A DNA stretch of 64,000 nucleotides from Aestuariibaculum lutulentum (GTDB taxonomy: Bacteria > Bacteroidota > Bacteroidia > Flavobacteriales > Flavobacteriaceae). Every line of letters starts with the position of its first letter. The first letter of the stretch is position 1. Position numbers and translations under genes: made by a program. Below are positions 34,523 to 44,730 of the stretch, one piece after another. The stretch covers positions 1,817,501 through 1,881,500 of the forward strand of contig NZ_CP136709.1 in NCBI RefSeq assembly GCF_032926325.1, read 5' to 3'. The notes under the pieces were generated by a model. The model was not told the DNA's origin, ran no database searches, and saw only the letters and a program-made list of their open reading frames with translations.

Positions 34523-37486
34523 TTGTATTTAAATTGTCATTCATATTACAGTTTACGGTATGGTACCATTACTCCTGAAAACCTGTTAAAAATTGGGCAG
34601 TATTACGGGATTAAAACTATGGCGTTAACCGATATTAATAACACATCGGCATGTTTAGATTTTATACGACTATCTGCTAATTATAATATAAAACCAGTTA
34701 TTGGTGTCGATTTTAGAAACAAAGCGCAGCAGCAGTTTGTTGTGTTGGCGAGGAATAATAATGGGTTTAAGAATATAAATGATTATTTGTCGCATCATTT
34801 GCGTTATGATTTATTTTTTCCGAAGCGGGCTGAAACAATGCCCGATACCTTTGTTATTTATCCGTTTCAAAATGAAATAGAAATTGAAGTCTTGCGAGAG
34901 AATGAATTTATTGGAGTGTCTATAAAGGATCTTAATCGGTTTCGGTTTTCGAAATACATAAATCAATTAGATAAGGTTGTAATTCTACAAACGGTATCGT
35001 TTACAAATAAAAAAGATTTTAACACGCATCGATTATTACGCGCTATAGATAATAACACGCTGTTAAGTAAACTTCCAGCAGAACAACAAGGTACAATACA
35101 CGACATTATAAAATCGGCAGACGATATTATAAAAGCATTCGAAGATTTTCCTGAAATAATTACGAATACCCAACGCTTACTAGATGTTTGTAATATAGAT
35201 TTCGATTTTTCACAACAAAAACCAAATAATAAAAAAGCCTATACGGGTAATACAGGTTTAGATTTCAAATTACTTAAAAAGCTGGCTTATGAAGGTGTCG
35301 CTTATAGATATGCCGAGGTTAATGATGTCTTGTTAGATCGTATTGAAAAGGAGCTTAAGATTATAAAGGAAAAAGGCTTTGTTTCTTATTTTTTAATCAA
35401 CTGGAAGATTTTAAAATACGCCCGTAGCAAAGGCTATTTTTATGTAGGTCGGGGTAGCGGCGCTAACAGTGTTATTGCGTATTTGTTACGTATTACCGAT
35501 GTCGACCCAATAGAATTAGATCTGTATTTCGAACGCTTTATTAATTTGTACAGAACCAATCCGCCAGATTTTGATATTGATTTTTCCTGGAAAGATAGAG
35601 ACGATATAACCAGATTCATTTTCGAACGGTTTGAGCACACCGCTTTAATTACGGTTTACAATACCTTTAAATACAAGGCGTCTATTCGCGAATTGGGTAA
35701 GGTTTTTGGTTTGCCAAAACATGAAATAGATGTGTTGACCTTAGGAAGTTTCAATTTTGAAGTTTTAGATGATTTATCAAAACTGGTAATTACCTATAGC
35801 AAACGCATTCAAGGGTTTCCTAATTATCTGGGCATTCATGCCGGAGGTATTCTTATTTCAGAAAAGCCAATACATTATTATACGGCCACGTTTATGCCAC
35901 CTAAAGGCTATGTTACAACGCAGTTTGATATGGTTGTTGCTGAAGATATTGGTTTGTATAAATTCGATATTTTAAGTCAGCGTGGATTAGGAAAAATTAA
36001 AGATGCTGTCGAAATCGTAAAGTATAATAATCCGGATGATGTGCCTATCGATATTCATGATATTAAACGTTTTAAAGAAGACGATAACATTAAATTTCTG
36101 TTGAAGAATGCCAAGGCCATTGGTTGTTTTTATGTCGAATCGCCGGCCATGCGTATGCTGTTAAAAAAGCTTCAGGTTGATAATTATCTGGGGCTGGTAG
36201 CTGCGAGTTCGGTAATCCGGCCGGGAGTTGCAAAGTCGGGGATGATGCGCGAATATATTTTACGGTATCGGTATCCTGAACGCCGACGCGATGCACATCC
36301 GGTATTACGAGATATTATGCCCGAAACCTATGGTGTTATGGTGTATCAGGAAGATGTTATTAAGGTGGCGCATTTTTTTGCGGGTTTAAATTTAGGCGAA
36401 GCCGATATGTTGCGTCGGGGTATGTCTGGGAAATTCAGATCGAGAGAGGAGTTTTTAAAAGTTAAGGATGCATTTTTTGAAAACTGTAAAAAGTCGAATA
36501 AAGCATTAGACCTAACCAAGGAAATCTGGCGACAGGTTGAAAGCTTTGCAGGCTATGCTTTTGCCAAGGGGCACTCGGCATCATATGCCGTAGAAAGTTA
36601 TCAGAGTTTGTTTTTAAAAGCGTATTATCCGTTGGAATATATGGTGGCAACTATTAATAATTATGGCGGATTTTATCAAACCGAATATTATGTGCACGAA
36701 GCGCGAATGCATGACGGTATTATTGAAGCTCCTTGCGTTAACAATAGTGGTATTGATACGGTTATTAAAGGAAAATCGATATACATTGGGTTTAAATTTT
36801 TACATGCTTTTGAAGATAAAATAGGAATAAAAATACTCAAAGAACGCCAGGCATACGGGGCTTTTTTCGATTTAGACGATTTTATAGATCGGGTGAACAT
36901 CGGTATAGAGCAGCTTATTGTTTTAATTAAGATTAATGCCTTCCGTTTTACGGGAAAAAATAAAAGAGAATTACTGTGGGAAGCGCATATGAAAGTGAGT
37001 AAATCTGTAGTTAACGACCATGAAATAACCTTGTTTAAACCCAATAGAAAAGCCTTTGTTATTCCTGAATTGCCACAGACTCCTTTAGAAGACGCTTTCG
37101 ATGAAATTGAATTGTTGGGGTTTTCATTATGTAGTCCGTTTCATTTGTTGCGTGAACCTTTAACAGACCCGATGTGCGCATTCGATTTGATTAATAATAT
37201 TGGCCGTGTTATAACTATTCAAGGGTATTTAGTCACCGTAAAGCGCACGAAAACATCTAACGGAAAGATGATGTATTTCGGAACGTTTTTAGATGTCGCA
37301 GGCGATTTTTTAGATACGGTTCATTTTCCGCCGGTAGCCTTAAAATACCCGTTTCGAGGAAAAGGTATTTATAACATTACCGGTAAGGTGATTGAAGAGT
37401 TCGATTGTATAACTGTTGAGGTGTCTAAAATGGAGCGCTTGCCTATTATTGAAGATCCGAGATATTCAAATAAACCATTAGGGTGA
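34523..37486 (+). CDS. DNA polymerase III alpha subunit, short DnaE2-like form
   Basis: The protein of about 987 aa is a C-family DNA polymerase with an N-terminal PHP domain (LNCHSYYSLRYGT onward) and the palm. The catalytic Asp residues are in PPDFDIDF (about 351-358) and YKFDILSQRGL. Finger and helix-hairpin-helix regions follow, with an OB-like fold near the end (ITIQGYLVTVKRTKTSNGK). It is much shorter than replicative Bacteroidetes DnaE (about 1450 aa), and its neighbours are a LexA-like repressor and a Y-family polymerase, so it is probably an inducible mutagenic polymerase like DnaE2. The start is uncertain: TTG 34523 matches the family N terminus; TTG 34505 also lies in frame. The next gene overlaps by one base. 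Confidence 0.88.
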   Translation: MYLNCHSYYSLRYGTITPENLLKIGQYYGIKTMALTDINNTSACLDFIRLSANYNIKPVIGVDFRNKAQQQFVVLARNNNGFKNINDYLSHHLRYDLFFPKRAETMPDTFVIYPFQNEIEIEVLRENEFIGVSIKDLNRFRFSKYINQLDKVVILQTVSFTNKKDFNTHRLLRAIDNNTLLSKLPAEQQGTIHDIIKSADDIIKAFEDFPEIITNTQRLLDVCNIDFDFSQQKPNNKKAYTGNTGLDFKLLKKLAYEGVAYRYAEVNDVLLDRIEKELKIIKEKGFVSYFLINWKILKYARSKGYFYVGRGSGANSVIAYLLRITDVDPIELDLYFERFINLYRTNPPDFDIDFSWKDRDDITRFIFERFEHTALITVYNTFKYKASIRELGKVFGLPKHEIDVLTLGSFNFEVLDDLSKLVITYSKRIQGFPNYLGIHAGGILISEKPIHYYTATFMPPKGYVTTQFDMVVAEDIGLYKFDILSQRGLGKIKDAVEIVKYNNPDDVPIDIHDIKRFKEDDNIKFLLKNAKAIGCFYVESPAMRMLLKKLQVDNYLGLVAASSVIRPGVAKSGMMREYILRYRYPERRRDAHPVLRDIMPETYGVMVYQEDVIKVAHFFAGLNLGEADMLRRGMSGKFRSREEFLKVKDAFFENCKKSNKALDLTKEIWRQVESFAGYAFAKGHSASYAVESYQSLFLKAYYPLEYMVATINNYGGFYQTEYYVHEARMHDGIIEAPCVNNSGIDTVIKGKSIYIGFKFLHAFEDKIGIKILKERQAYGAFFDLDDFIDRVNIGIEQLIVLIKINAFRFTGKNKRELLWEAHMKVSKSVVNDHEITLFKPNRKAFVIPELPQTPLEDAFDEIELLGFSLCSPFHLLREPLTDPMCAFDLINNIGRVITIQGYLVTVKRTKTSNGKMMYFGTFLDVAGDFLDTVHFPPVALKYPFRGKGIYNITGKVIEEFDCITVEVSKMERLPIIEDPRYSNKPLG

Positions 37487-38703
37487 TGAGAAACGATAGG
37501 TCGATAGTTCATATGGATTTGGATACGTTTTTTGTATCCTGTGAACGTTTGTTGGATAACAGATTAGTTGGTAAACCTGTGTTAATTGGAGGAACGTCAG
37601 ATCGTGGTGTAGTGGCGTCCTGTAGTTATGAGGCTCGCAAGTTTGGGATTCATTCAGCCATGCCCATGCGTATGGCAAAGCAGTTATGTCCTGAAGCGAT
37701 TGTTTTAAGAGGGAATTCGGGAATTTATACTAAGTTTTCTAATGCGGTTACCGAAATTATTAAGGAAAGTGTGCCGCTTTATGAGAAATCGTCTATTGAC
37801 GAATTTTATATAGATTTAACCGGAATGGATAAGTTTTTTGGGTGTCTTCAGTTGGCTTCCGAAATCCGGTCAAGAATTATTAAAGAAACTGGATTGCCTA
37901 TTTCCTTTGGTTTATCTGCTAATAAAACCGTTTCTAAAATTGCAACGGGCGAAGCGAAGCCTAATAACCAAATTCAAATACCTGTGGGGCATGAAAAAAT
38001 GTTTCTTTCTCCGTTATCGGTGAAGAAAATTCCAATGGTAGGCGATGTAACTTACAAAGCCATGTGCGATTTGGGAATTAAGCAGATTGAAACCATTCAA
38101 AAAATGCCTATGGAAATGATGTTTAAGGTATTTGGAAAAAATGGTATTGCTATTTGGAAAAAGGCTAACGGAATAGATAATAGTCCTGTGGTGCAGTATC
38201 GCGAAAGAAAATCAATTTCAACCGAACGTACCTTTGATAAAGACACCACCGATGTTAATAAACTTAAAAGTATTATTAGTGCCATGGCCGAAAATTTAGC
38301 CTACCAATTACGTCGCGGAAATAAATTAACGGCATGTATAACCTTTAAAATTCGATACTCCGATTTTCAAACCTATACCCAGCAAAAACGTATTCCTTAC
38401 AGCGCAGCCGATCATCATATTATTCCAGTGGTTATGGAGCTTTATAATAAGTTATATCAACGCCGTTTACTGGTTAGATTAATAGGTGTTAAGTTTAGTC
38501 ATTTGGTTGAAGGCGGTCATCAAATCGATTTATTTGAAGACGACGATAAAACCATCAGGCTCTACCAAGCACTCGATAATATGCGCGAGCGTTATGGAGA
38601 TAGAGCTGTTATTCGCGCTTCCGGTATGGGAGCTAAAAGCATAAGTCGATGGAATCCGTTTAATGGAGATGCTCCTCCTTTGTTAGCTAATAGGAGGCAG
38701 TAA
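37486..38703 (+). CDS. Y-family DNA polymerase (DinB/Pol IV type)
   Basis: The 405-aa translesion polymerase starts at ATG 37486 within the TGATG overlap with the dnaE-like stop codon, so translation is probably coupled. The palm keeps D11 (HMDLDTFF) and D105-E106 (SSIDEFYID), so it should be catalytically active and is not an ImuB-type pseudo-enzyme. The little finger domain is present. QIDLF at 346-350 is a good beta-clamp binding motif. Together with the divergent LexA-like gene it forms an SOS-like mutagenesis cassette. Confidence 0.92.
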   Translation: MRNDRSIVHMDLDTFFVSCERLLDNRLVGKPVLIGGTSDRGVVASCSYEARKFGIHSAMPMRMAKQLCPEAIVLRGNSGIYTKFSNAVTEIIKESVPLYEKSSIDEFYIDLTGMDKFFGCLQLASEIRSRIIKETGLPISFGLSANKTVSKIATGEAKPNNQIQIPVGHEKMFLSPLSVKKIPMVGDVTYKAMCDLGIKQIETIQKMPMEMMFKVFGKNGIAIWKKANGIDNSPVVQYRERKSISTERTFDKDTTDVNKLKSIISAMAENLAYQLRRGNKLTACITFKIRYSDFQTYTQQKRIPYSAADHHIIPVVMELYNKLYQRRLLVRLIGVKFSHLVEGGHQIDLFEDDDKTIRLYQALDNMRERYGDRAVIRASGMGAKSISRWNPFNGDAPPLLANRRQ

Positions 38704-38972
38704 ATTAAATAATTTTAACATCTTGTTTTTTTAAGGGTTTTTGATTTTTAATACGTTATTATATTCGAAGGCAGCATAATAATTACAGATTGTAAAATAT
38801 ATATAATGAACTGATATTTAGTTTGGTGTTAGTTTTGGTAGTTTGTAATTGATAAATATGTCCCCATTATTCGCATAAAAACTAGTGTAATTTTTAGTAA
38901 AGAATACAGAAATTTGTTAGGGGTATATATGCCGAATGTTAAAAAATGATTTTATAAAAAAAATATATAGTA

Positions 38973-41582
38973 ATGAAACGTAGAGAATATTTAAAAACCA
39001 TTGTTTTGGGATCTGTTTTGCCAATGGCATTTTCCAGTTATGGTTTGTCTTCACATATAGAAGAATTATGGGATTCTAAAAAGAAAGTCAAATTTAAAAG
39101 CCAGTGGGATAAATTTCAGGATATGAAATGGGCAGGGCCCGAGTATTGGGGAAACCGTTTGCAAGATTGGGAGATACGCAATGGAGCTGTCGAATGTGTG
39201 GTAGCAGGTAAAGAACGAAATCTGCATTTATTAACAGTCATGCATCAACATGGCGATTCTGCTTTAGATTTAGAAGTTACCATTGAAACCAAGGGTGCAC
39301 TGCAAAATTATAAAAAAGGCTGCATAGGCATGCTTTTGGGCGCGAAGGGTAAATTTGACGATTATCGTTCGGCCGCCGTTTTCGGTAAAGGACTTGAAAT
39401 AGGCTTAAATACCAAAGGACAACTTCAGGTTGGCGAGCAGGAAATAGAAACACCATTTTCTCAAATTCCAAAAAGTTTCAAATTACAAATCAAAACAAAG
39501 CCTTCAAAAAATGAAGAGCAAACATTAGTTGTTCGTATTTTAAATCCGGAAAATAACAAGGAATTATTTGAAAGTCCCGAGTTAAAGGTTAAAAATGAAG
39601 ATTTAGCAGGCACATTTGCTTTACTTTCTAATATCGATTTGGGATGGAAAGTTGAAGATACACCAACATGTTCTTTTAAAGATTGGAAAATAGAAGGTGA
39701 TGCACTTCAGGAAAATGAAACTCAGTTATTCGGTCCTGTTTGTTTTGCCCAATATACCTTGAATAAAGGGAAGTTAAAGTTAATGGCTCAGTGTTCACCA
39801 TTTGAAAGTTTATCAGGTCATTCGGTTGGATTTGAGGTTTTCAAAGATGGAGAGTGGAAAACCATTTCTAAAGGCGAATTGGTTAACGATGGAAGAAACA
39901 AACTGTTTGAAGTAAAAAACTGGACCGAATCAAGCGATATTCCATACCGCATTTGTGCAGAGATTCCTCAGTCTAATGGTGTAAAACGTTATTATTATGA
40001 AGGAACCATTAAAGCTGAACCTAAAGATAAAGAAGATTTAAATATTGCAGTGCTAAATTGTAACATGCATTATGGTTTTCCAGATCAGGACATCGTGGAT
40101 AATTTAAAGAAGTTGTCGTATGATGTTTGCGTGTTTTTAGGTGATCAGTTTTACGAAGGTACTGGTGGTTATGGCGTACAGTATGAAGGAGAGTATGATA
40201 AACGATGTTTAGATTTCTTAAGAAAATGGATGATGTTCGGATGGTCGTATCGAGAGGTGTTCCGTCATCACCCGTGTGGAATTATTACAGATGATCATGA
40301 TGTCTTTCATGGAAATCTTTGGGGATGTGGGGGAACACATGCCGATACAAGTTTAGGTTTTGAATCTGCAGCTCAGGATACAGGTGGTTATAAAATGGAT
40401 GCCGATTGGGTAAATATGGCCCAGTTTACGCAAACAGGTCATCTTCCGGATCCATATGACGCCACTCCAGTAAAACAAGGTATTAATGTGTATTACACGC
40501 AATGGGATTATGCAGGCGTGAGTTTTGCTATTTTAGAAGATAGAAAGTTTAAATCGGCACCTAAAACAGTACTTCCTGAAGAAGCCGATGTGTTTAATGG
40601 ATTCATTAGAAATACAGAATTCGATATTAAAAAGCACAGAGATATTGATGCTGAATTGCTGGGACAAAGACAAGAAACATTCTTAAAAAATTGGGTAGAT
40701 GACTGGTCTAACGATACGCAGATGAAAATCTTATTATCTCAAACAAATTTTGCAACTATTGCGACATTACCAAAAGGTGCAACGAGTGATGATATGGTAC
40801 CTGGTTTACGCGTTCCAGAAAAAGGAGAATATGTTGAAGGCGATGATTTTACCAAAGATATGGATTCGAACGGATGGCCTCAAAATAAGCGAGATGAAAC
40901 TTTAGAGATTATTCGTAAAGGCTTTACGTTTCATATTGCCGGAGATCAACATTTGGGAACTTTTGTGCAATACGGGGTTGAAGAGCATGGTGATAGCGGA
41001 TTCGCATTTACTGGACCAGCGCTTAATAATATCTGGCCACGACGTTTTTGGCCACCAGTAAATTCAGCAAACCACTCTGTTGAAAACCCTGCATATAGAG
41101 GAGATTTTGAGGATGGCTTTGGGAATAAAATATCAGTACACGCTGTAACCAATCCTTTTGATCATCATAAAGAACCAGCTGTTTTATATAACAGATCCAC
41201 AGGATTTGGTATGGTTTCGGTGAATAAAAAGAAACGAACCATTACCAGTTCGTGTTATGAAAGATTTAAAGATGTTACTAAGGAAGGTGCACAATATCCG
41301 GGTTGGCCAATTACGGTGACACAGGAAGATCAGCTGTTTAAAAAAGCAAAGTATGTACTTCCTGAACTTACAATAGCATCAGAAGTTTTACCGGTAGTTA
41401 GAATTGTTGATGAACATGACGAATTAGTATATTCATTACCGCTGTCAGAAAAAACATTTTTGCCTAAAGTGTATAAAAAGGGAAATTATACGATTCAGTT
41501 TTTGGTAAATAATGAATTAAAAAAGGAAATAAAGGCGGAAGCTTCAAATGAAAATTTAGGAGCTATTACTGTTTGGATTTAA
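38973..41582 (+). CDS. PhoD-like metallophosphatase with N-terminal extension
   Basis: The 869-aa exported protein has a twin-arginine-like start (MKRREYLKTIVLG) and a hydrophobic stretch to residue 25. Residues about 50-235 look like a concanavalin-type beta-sandwich, followed by a beta domain and then the PhoD-family catalytic part (about 355-760). The metal motifs are VFLGDQFYEG, TDDHDVF and IAGDQHLG. Family members hydrolyse phosphate mono- or diesters. The sulfatase gene follows at 9 nt, so the two are one transcript that may strip substituents from a polysaccharide or other algal substrate. The substrate is inferred; no SusC/D pair is present. Confidence 0.85.
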   Translation: MKRREYLKTIVLGSVLPMAFSSYGLSSHIEELWDSKKKVKFKSQWDKFQDMKWAGPEYWGNRLQDWEIRNGAVECVVAGKERNLHLLTVMHQHGDSALDLEVTIETKGALQNYKKGCIGMLLGAKGKFDDYRSAAVFGKGLEIGLNTKGQLQVGEQEIETPFSQIPKSFKLQIKTKPSKNEEQTLVVRILNPENNKELFESPELKVKNEDLAGTFALLSNIDLGWKVEDTPTCSFKDWKIEGDALQENETQLFGPVCFAQYTLNKGKLKLMAQCSPFESLSGHSVGFEVFKDGEWKTISKGELVNDGRNKLFEVKNWTESSDIPYRICAEIPQSNGVKRYYYEGTIKAEPKDKEDLNIAVLNCNMHYGFPDQDIVDNLKKLSYDVCVFLGDQFYEGTGGYGVQYEGEYDKRCLDFLRKWMMFGWSYREVFRHHPCGIITDDHDVFHGNLWGCGGTHADTSLGFESAAQDTGGYKMDADWVNMAQFTQTGHLPDPYDATPVKQGINVYYTQWDYAGVSFAILEDRKFKSAPKTVLPEEADVFNGFIRNTEFDIKKHRDIDAELLGQRQETFLKNWVDDWSNDTQMKILLSQTNFATIATLPKGATSDDMVPGLRVPEKGEYVEGDDFTKDMDSNGWPQNKRDETLEIIRKGFTFHIAGDQHLGTFVQYGVEEHGDSGFAFTGPALNNIWPRRFWPPVNSANHSVENPAYRGDFEDGFGNKISVHAVTNPFDHHKEPAVLYNRSTGFGMVSVNKKKRTITSSCYERFKDVTKEGAQYPGWPITVTQEDQLFKKAKYVLPELTIASEVLPVVRIVDEHDELVYSLPLSEKTFLPKVYKKGNYTIQFLVNNELKKEIKAEASNENLGAITVWI

Positions 41583-41591
41583 TCATTATTC

Positions 41592-43619
41592 ATGAAAAGA
41601 GTATTTAAATTTGGAGTGTTATTGTGGTTTTGTGCTTCTGCTTCAGTCGGGGCACAGCAAACAAAGCCGACAAAACCCAATATCATTTTTATTATAACAG
41701 ACGATTTAGGTTACGGCGATATTGGTGTGTTTTATCAAAATCAACGTAAAACTAAAGGAAACCGTTCAGAGCCGTGGTTAAGCACTCCAAATCTCGATAC
41801 AATGGCTCATGAAGGCGCCATGCTTACGCAGCATTATTCGGCAGCACCGGTTTGTGCTCCTTCAAGAAGTTCGCTGTTAACCGGATTGTCACAAGGACAT
41901 GCCAACGTACGAGATAACCAATTTGATAAAGCTTTAGCCGATAACTATACCATTGGTAATGTCGCTCAGAAAATGGGATATGTCACCGCCGCAATTGGTA
42001 AATGGGGGTTGCAGGGAGCTGATGCCGGAGGCTGGCCAAGTACACCCAATAAAAGAGGATTCGACTATTTTTATGGGTATATGCGGCATAGTGACGGGCA
42101 CGAGCATTATCCAGTTGAAGGTATCTATCGCGGAAAAAAGGAAGTTTGGGAAAATGATAAAGAAGTGTCTCAAGGTCTGGACAAATGTTATACTACCGAT
42201 TTATGGACGGCTGTCGCTAAAAAATGGATTGTAGAACAAGCTAAAACCGAAAAACCATTTTTAATGTATTTAGCTTACGATACGCCACATGCTGTATTAG
42301 AATTACCAACGCAAAAATATCCTATTGGAGGTGGTTTGAAAGGCGGATTGCAATGGACAGGGGCTTCCGGACAAATGATAAATACAGCATCAGGAACTCC
42401 AGATTCGTATATGCATCCGGAATACGCCCAGGCAACTTATGATGATGATGATAATGAAAATACACCTGAAGTAGCCTGGCCTGAAACCTATAAGCGTTAT
42501 GCAACGAGCGTTAGACGAATTGACAATGCCGTTGGCGATGTGATACAGTTGCTTAAAGATTTGGATATAGACGAGAATACTTTGGTAGTTTTTACTTCCG
42601 ATAACGGGCCGTCTAATGAATCGTATTTACCAAAAGGTTACGCCGCTAATAGCCCTGTGTTTTTCGATAGTTTTGGTCCGTTTGATGGTATGAAACGTGA
42701 TGTTTTAGAAGGCGGAGAACGCATGCCATTAATTGCAAGATGGCCAGAACATATTCCTGAAAATATAAAAATAGATAAGCCGAGTATTTCTTACGATTGG
42801 TTGGCGACATTTACAGATGTTGCTGGTTTTTCAGCACCGGCGATAAGCGATGGTGTTTCTATTTTACCTGCTTTAACAGGAAAAGATTCAAAGGAAAAGT
42901 CACTAATTTATTCGGAGTATGTTTTTCCGGGGAAAACGCCTAATTACCAAGATTTTTCACCAAACAATAGACAGCGTGTTCGTAATCAAATGCAAATGAT
43001 TCGATTAGGAGACCTGGTTGGGATTCGTTATAATATTCAATCGGCTAATGATGATTTCGAGATTTACGATGTGATTAATGATACGCATCAATCGCATAAT
43101 CTAGCTAAAAATGATTCTCTTGTTGAGGTTCAGCAACAAATGAAGGATAAAGTGCTTCGTATTCGTCGAGCAGATAAACAAGCTAAACGTCCTTACGATA
43201 ATGTTCCTGTTCCAGCTTTAAGCAAAAAGAAAGCAGGGAAAGGTTGGCAATGGAAATTTTTTGATGGAGACTATCCTTGGTTACCTAATTTATCAACAAT
43301 GCAACCAATAAAAGAAGGTCGTGTTTCAAAATTAAATAAGGTGAAGTATGAAAAAATTTCAGGTGAATTATTGCTATTAGAAGGATACATTAACGTGCTT
43401 GAAACTGGGATTTATACCTTTGAGTTTAGCGCTTTAGAAAAAGGTGTTGTAAGATTGCACAATGCTATATTGTTTGATGCTGATTACGGATACATATCCG
43501 GAACAGTTAAAACTACAACAATGGTTTTAGAGAAAGGTGTGCACCCGGTTAAAATATACGTGTCTAATAAAGAAAAACAGCAAAATCCATTCAGTTTTTC
43601 GTGGACTTTTACAGACTAA
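41592..43619 (+). CDS. Arylsulfatase-type sulfatase (S1 family)
   Basis: The 675-aa exported enzyme has a signal peptide (1-21), the metal-binding DD at 37-38 (IITDDLGYGDIG) and the sulfatase signature C88-A-P-S-R, whose Cys must be converted to formylglycine. VFTSDNGPS supplies the second metal site, and IARWPEHIPE-type sequence follows. The last 120 residues form a beta domain (about 555-675) that resembles PA14-like or sugar-binding folds and is not part of the core. It is the second gene after the PhoD-like phosphatase. The exact substrate and subfamily cannot be read from sequence. A matching maturase is not in the window. Confidence 0.92.
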   Translation: MKRVFKFGVLLWFCASASVGAQQTKPTKPNIIFIITDDLGYGDIGVFYQNQRKTKGNRSEPWLSTPNLDTMAHEGAMLTQHYSAAPVCAPSRSSLLTGLSQGHANVRDNQFDKALADNYTIGNVAQKMGYVTAAIGKWGLQGADAGGWPSTPNKRGFDYFYGYMRHSDGHEHYPVEGIYRGKKEVWENDKEVSQGLDKCYTTDLWTAVAKKWIVEQAKTEKPFLMYLAYDTPHAVLELPTQKYPIGGGLKGGLQWTGASGQMINTASGTPDSYMHPEYAQATYDDDDNENTPEVAWPETYKRYATSVRRIDNAVGDVIQLLKDLDIDENTLVVFTSDNGPSNESYLPKGYAANSPVFFDSFGPFDGMKRDVLEGGERMPLIARWPEHIPENIKIDKPSISYDWLATFTDVAGFSAPAISDGVSILPALTGKDSKEKSLIYSEYVFPGKTPNYQDFSPNNRQRVRNQMQMIRLGDLVGIRYNIQSANDDFEIYDVINDTHQSHNLAKNDSLVEVQQQMKDKVLRIRRADKQAKRPYDNVPVPALSKKKAGKGWQWKFFDGDYPWLPNLSTMQPIKEGRVSKLNKVKYEKISGELLLLEGYINVLETGIYTFEFSALEKGVVRLHNAILFDADYGYISGTVKTTTMVLEKGVHPVKIYVSNKEKQQNPFSFSWTFTD

Positions 43620-43650
43620 GACATTAATTCAAGTGAATTAAAACAGTTAT

Positions 43651-43687
43651 AAAACGGGAATCATATTAAAAATGATTCCCGTTTTTG
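43651..43687 (+). terminator. Terminator after the sulfatase operon
   Basis: AAAACGGGAATCAT and ATGATTCCCGTTTT pair over 14 bp around ATTAAAA, followed by TTTG. It isolates the phosphatase/sulfatase pair from the GntR-xyl operon. Confidence 0.9.
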
Positions 43688-43742
43688 TTTTCATATTAAA
43701 AAAATAATTATTTTTACAAACCAGAACAGAACAGAACGGATA

Positions 43743-44729
43743 ATGCATTTCGATTTAAATTTTAATACCGATATTCCAAAATACCAGCAACTTGTTAATG
43801 CTATAAATGATGCGCTGGCAAATAATTCGTTAGGAAGTGGAGATCCTTTGCCGTCTGTTAATACTATGTGCAAAGACTATAGTTTGTCCAGAGATACGGT
43901 GTTCAAGGTATATTCTATTTTAAAGGATAATGGCGTTATTGAGTCTGTACCTAACAAAGGATATTTTGTAGCCAATGATACCAGAAAAGTGCTTTTGGTA
44001 TTAGATACATTTAAGGCCTATAAAGAAGTGTTGTATCATGCTTTTGTAAATAATTTGCCTAAAAATGTGATTGTAGATGTGCAGTTTCATCATTACAACA
44101 TCAATAATTTTAAAACCATTTTACAGAACAGTAAAGGGAAATATTATAAGTATGTGGTAATGAATTTTAATAATAAGGAGGTTGCCTCCATATTATCAGA
44201 TTTCGATAAAGATAAGTTATTACTAATCGACTGGAATATTCAAGCTGAAGATAATCATAATTACGTGTTTCAGGATTTTGGTGAGGCATTTCAGAAGGCT
44301 TTAGAACCAGCGGTTTTAGCATTTAAAAAGTATAAACGTTTAGTGTTTGTTTATCCTTCTTTTACAAGTCATCCGCCAGAAACAGTTAAGTTTTTCAAAA
44401 CGTTTTGCGAATCAAATAAGCTAAACTATAAGGTAATCACCGATGTTAAGGACTTTGATGTGAAAAAGGGAGAGGCTTACATTAGTGTTAGCGATCGCAT
44501 TTTAGGAAGTTTTTTAGAGCAATGTCGTTCCAATGATTTAGAACCAGGAACCGATGTTGGCTTTTTGTCTTATAACGAAACCCCTATGAAACCCTTTATT
44601 TATAAAGGTATTTCGGTTGTCTCAACCGATTTTAAAGCTATGGGAGCCACAGCAGCAGCTTTTGTAAATGAAGATAAAACAGTTCAAACATATATACCAA
44701 CAAAACTCATATTAAGAGAATCATTATAA
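43743..44729 (+). CDS. GntR-family transcriptional regulator with periplasmic-binding-like effector domain
   Basis: The 328-aa protein has an N-terminal GntR winged helix (residues about 8-75, IPKYQQLVNAINDALANNSLG with LPSVNTMCKDYSLSRDTVFKVYSIL) and a C-terminal LacI-type sugar-binding domain (about 78-325). It starts 1 nt before the gap to xylulokinase and leads the xylB-xylA operon, so a xylose-responsive repressor is a reasonable inference. AGAAC is repeated three times (43723-43737) just upstream of the start and may be part of its binding site. Ligand and operator are not proven. Confidence 0.88.
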   Translation: MHFDLNFNTDIPKYQQLVNAINDALANNSLGSGDPLPSVNTMCKDYSLSRDTVFKVYSILKDNGVIESVPNKGYFVANDTRKVLLVLDTFKAYKEVLYHAFVNNLPKNVIVDVQFHHYNINNFKTILQNSKGKYYKYVVMNFNNKEVASILSDFDKDKLLLIDWNIQAEDNHNYVFQDFGEAFQKALEPAVLAFKKYKRLVFVYPSFTSHPPETVKFFKTFCESNKLNYKVITDVKDFDVKKGEAYISVSDRILGSFLEQCRSNDLEPGTDVGFLSYNETPMKPFIYKGISVVSTDFKAMGATAAAFVNEDKTVQTYIPTKLILRESL

Positions 44730-44730
44730 C

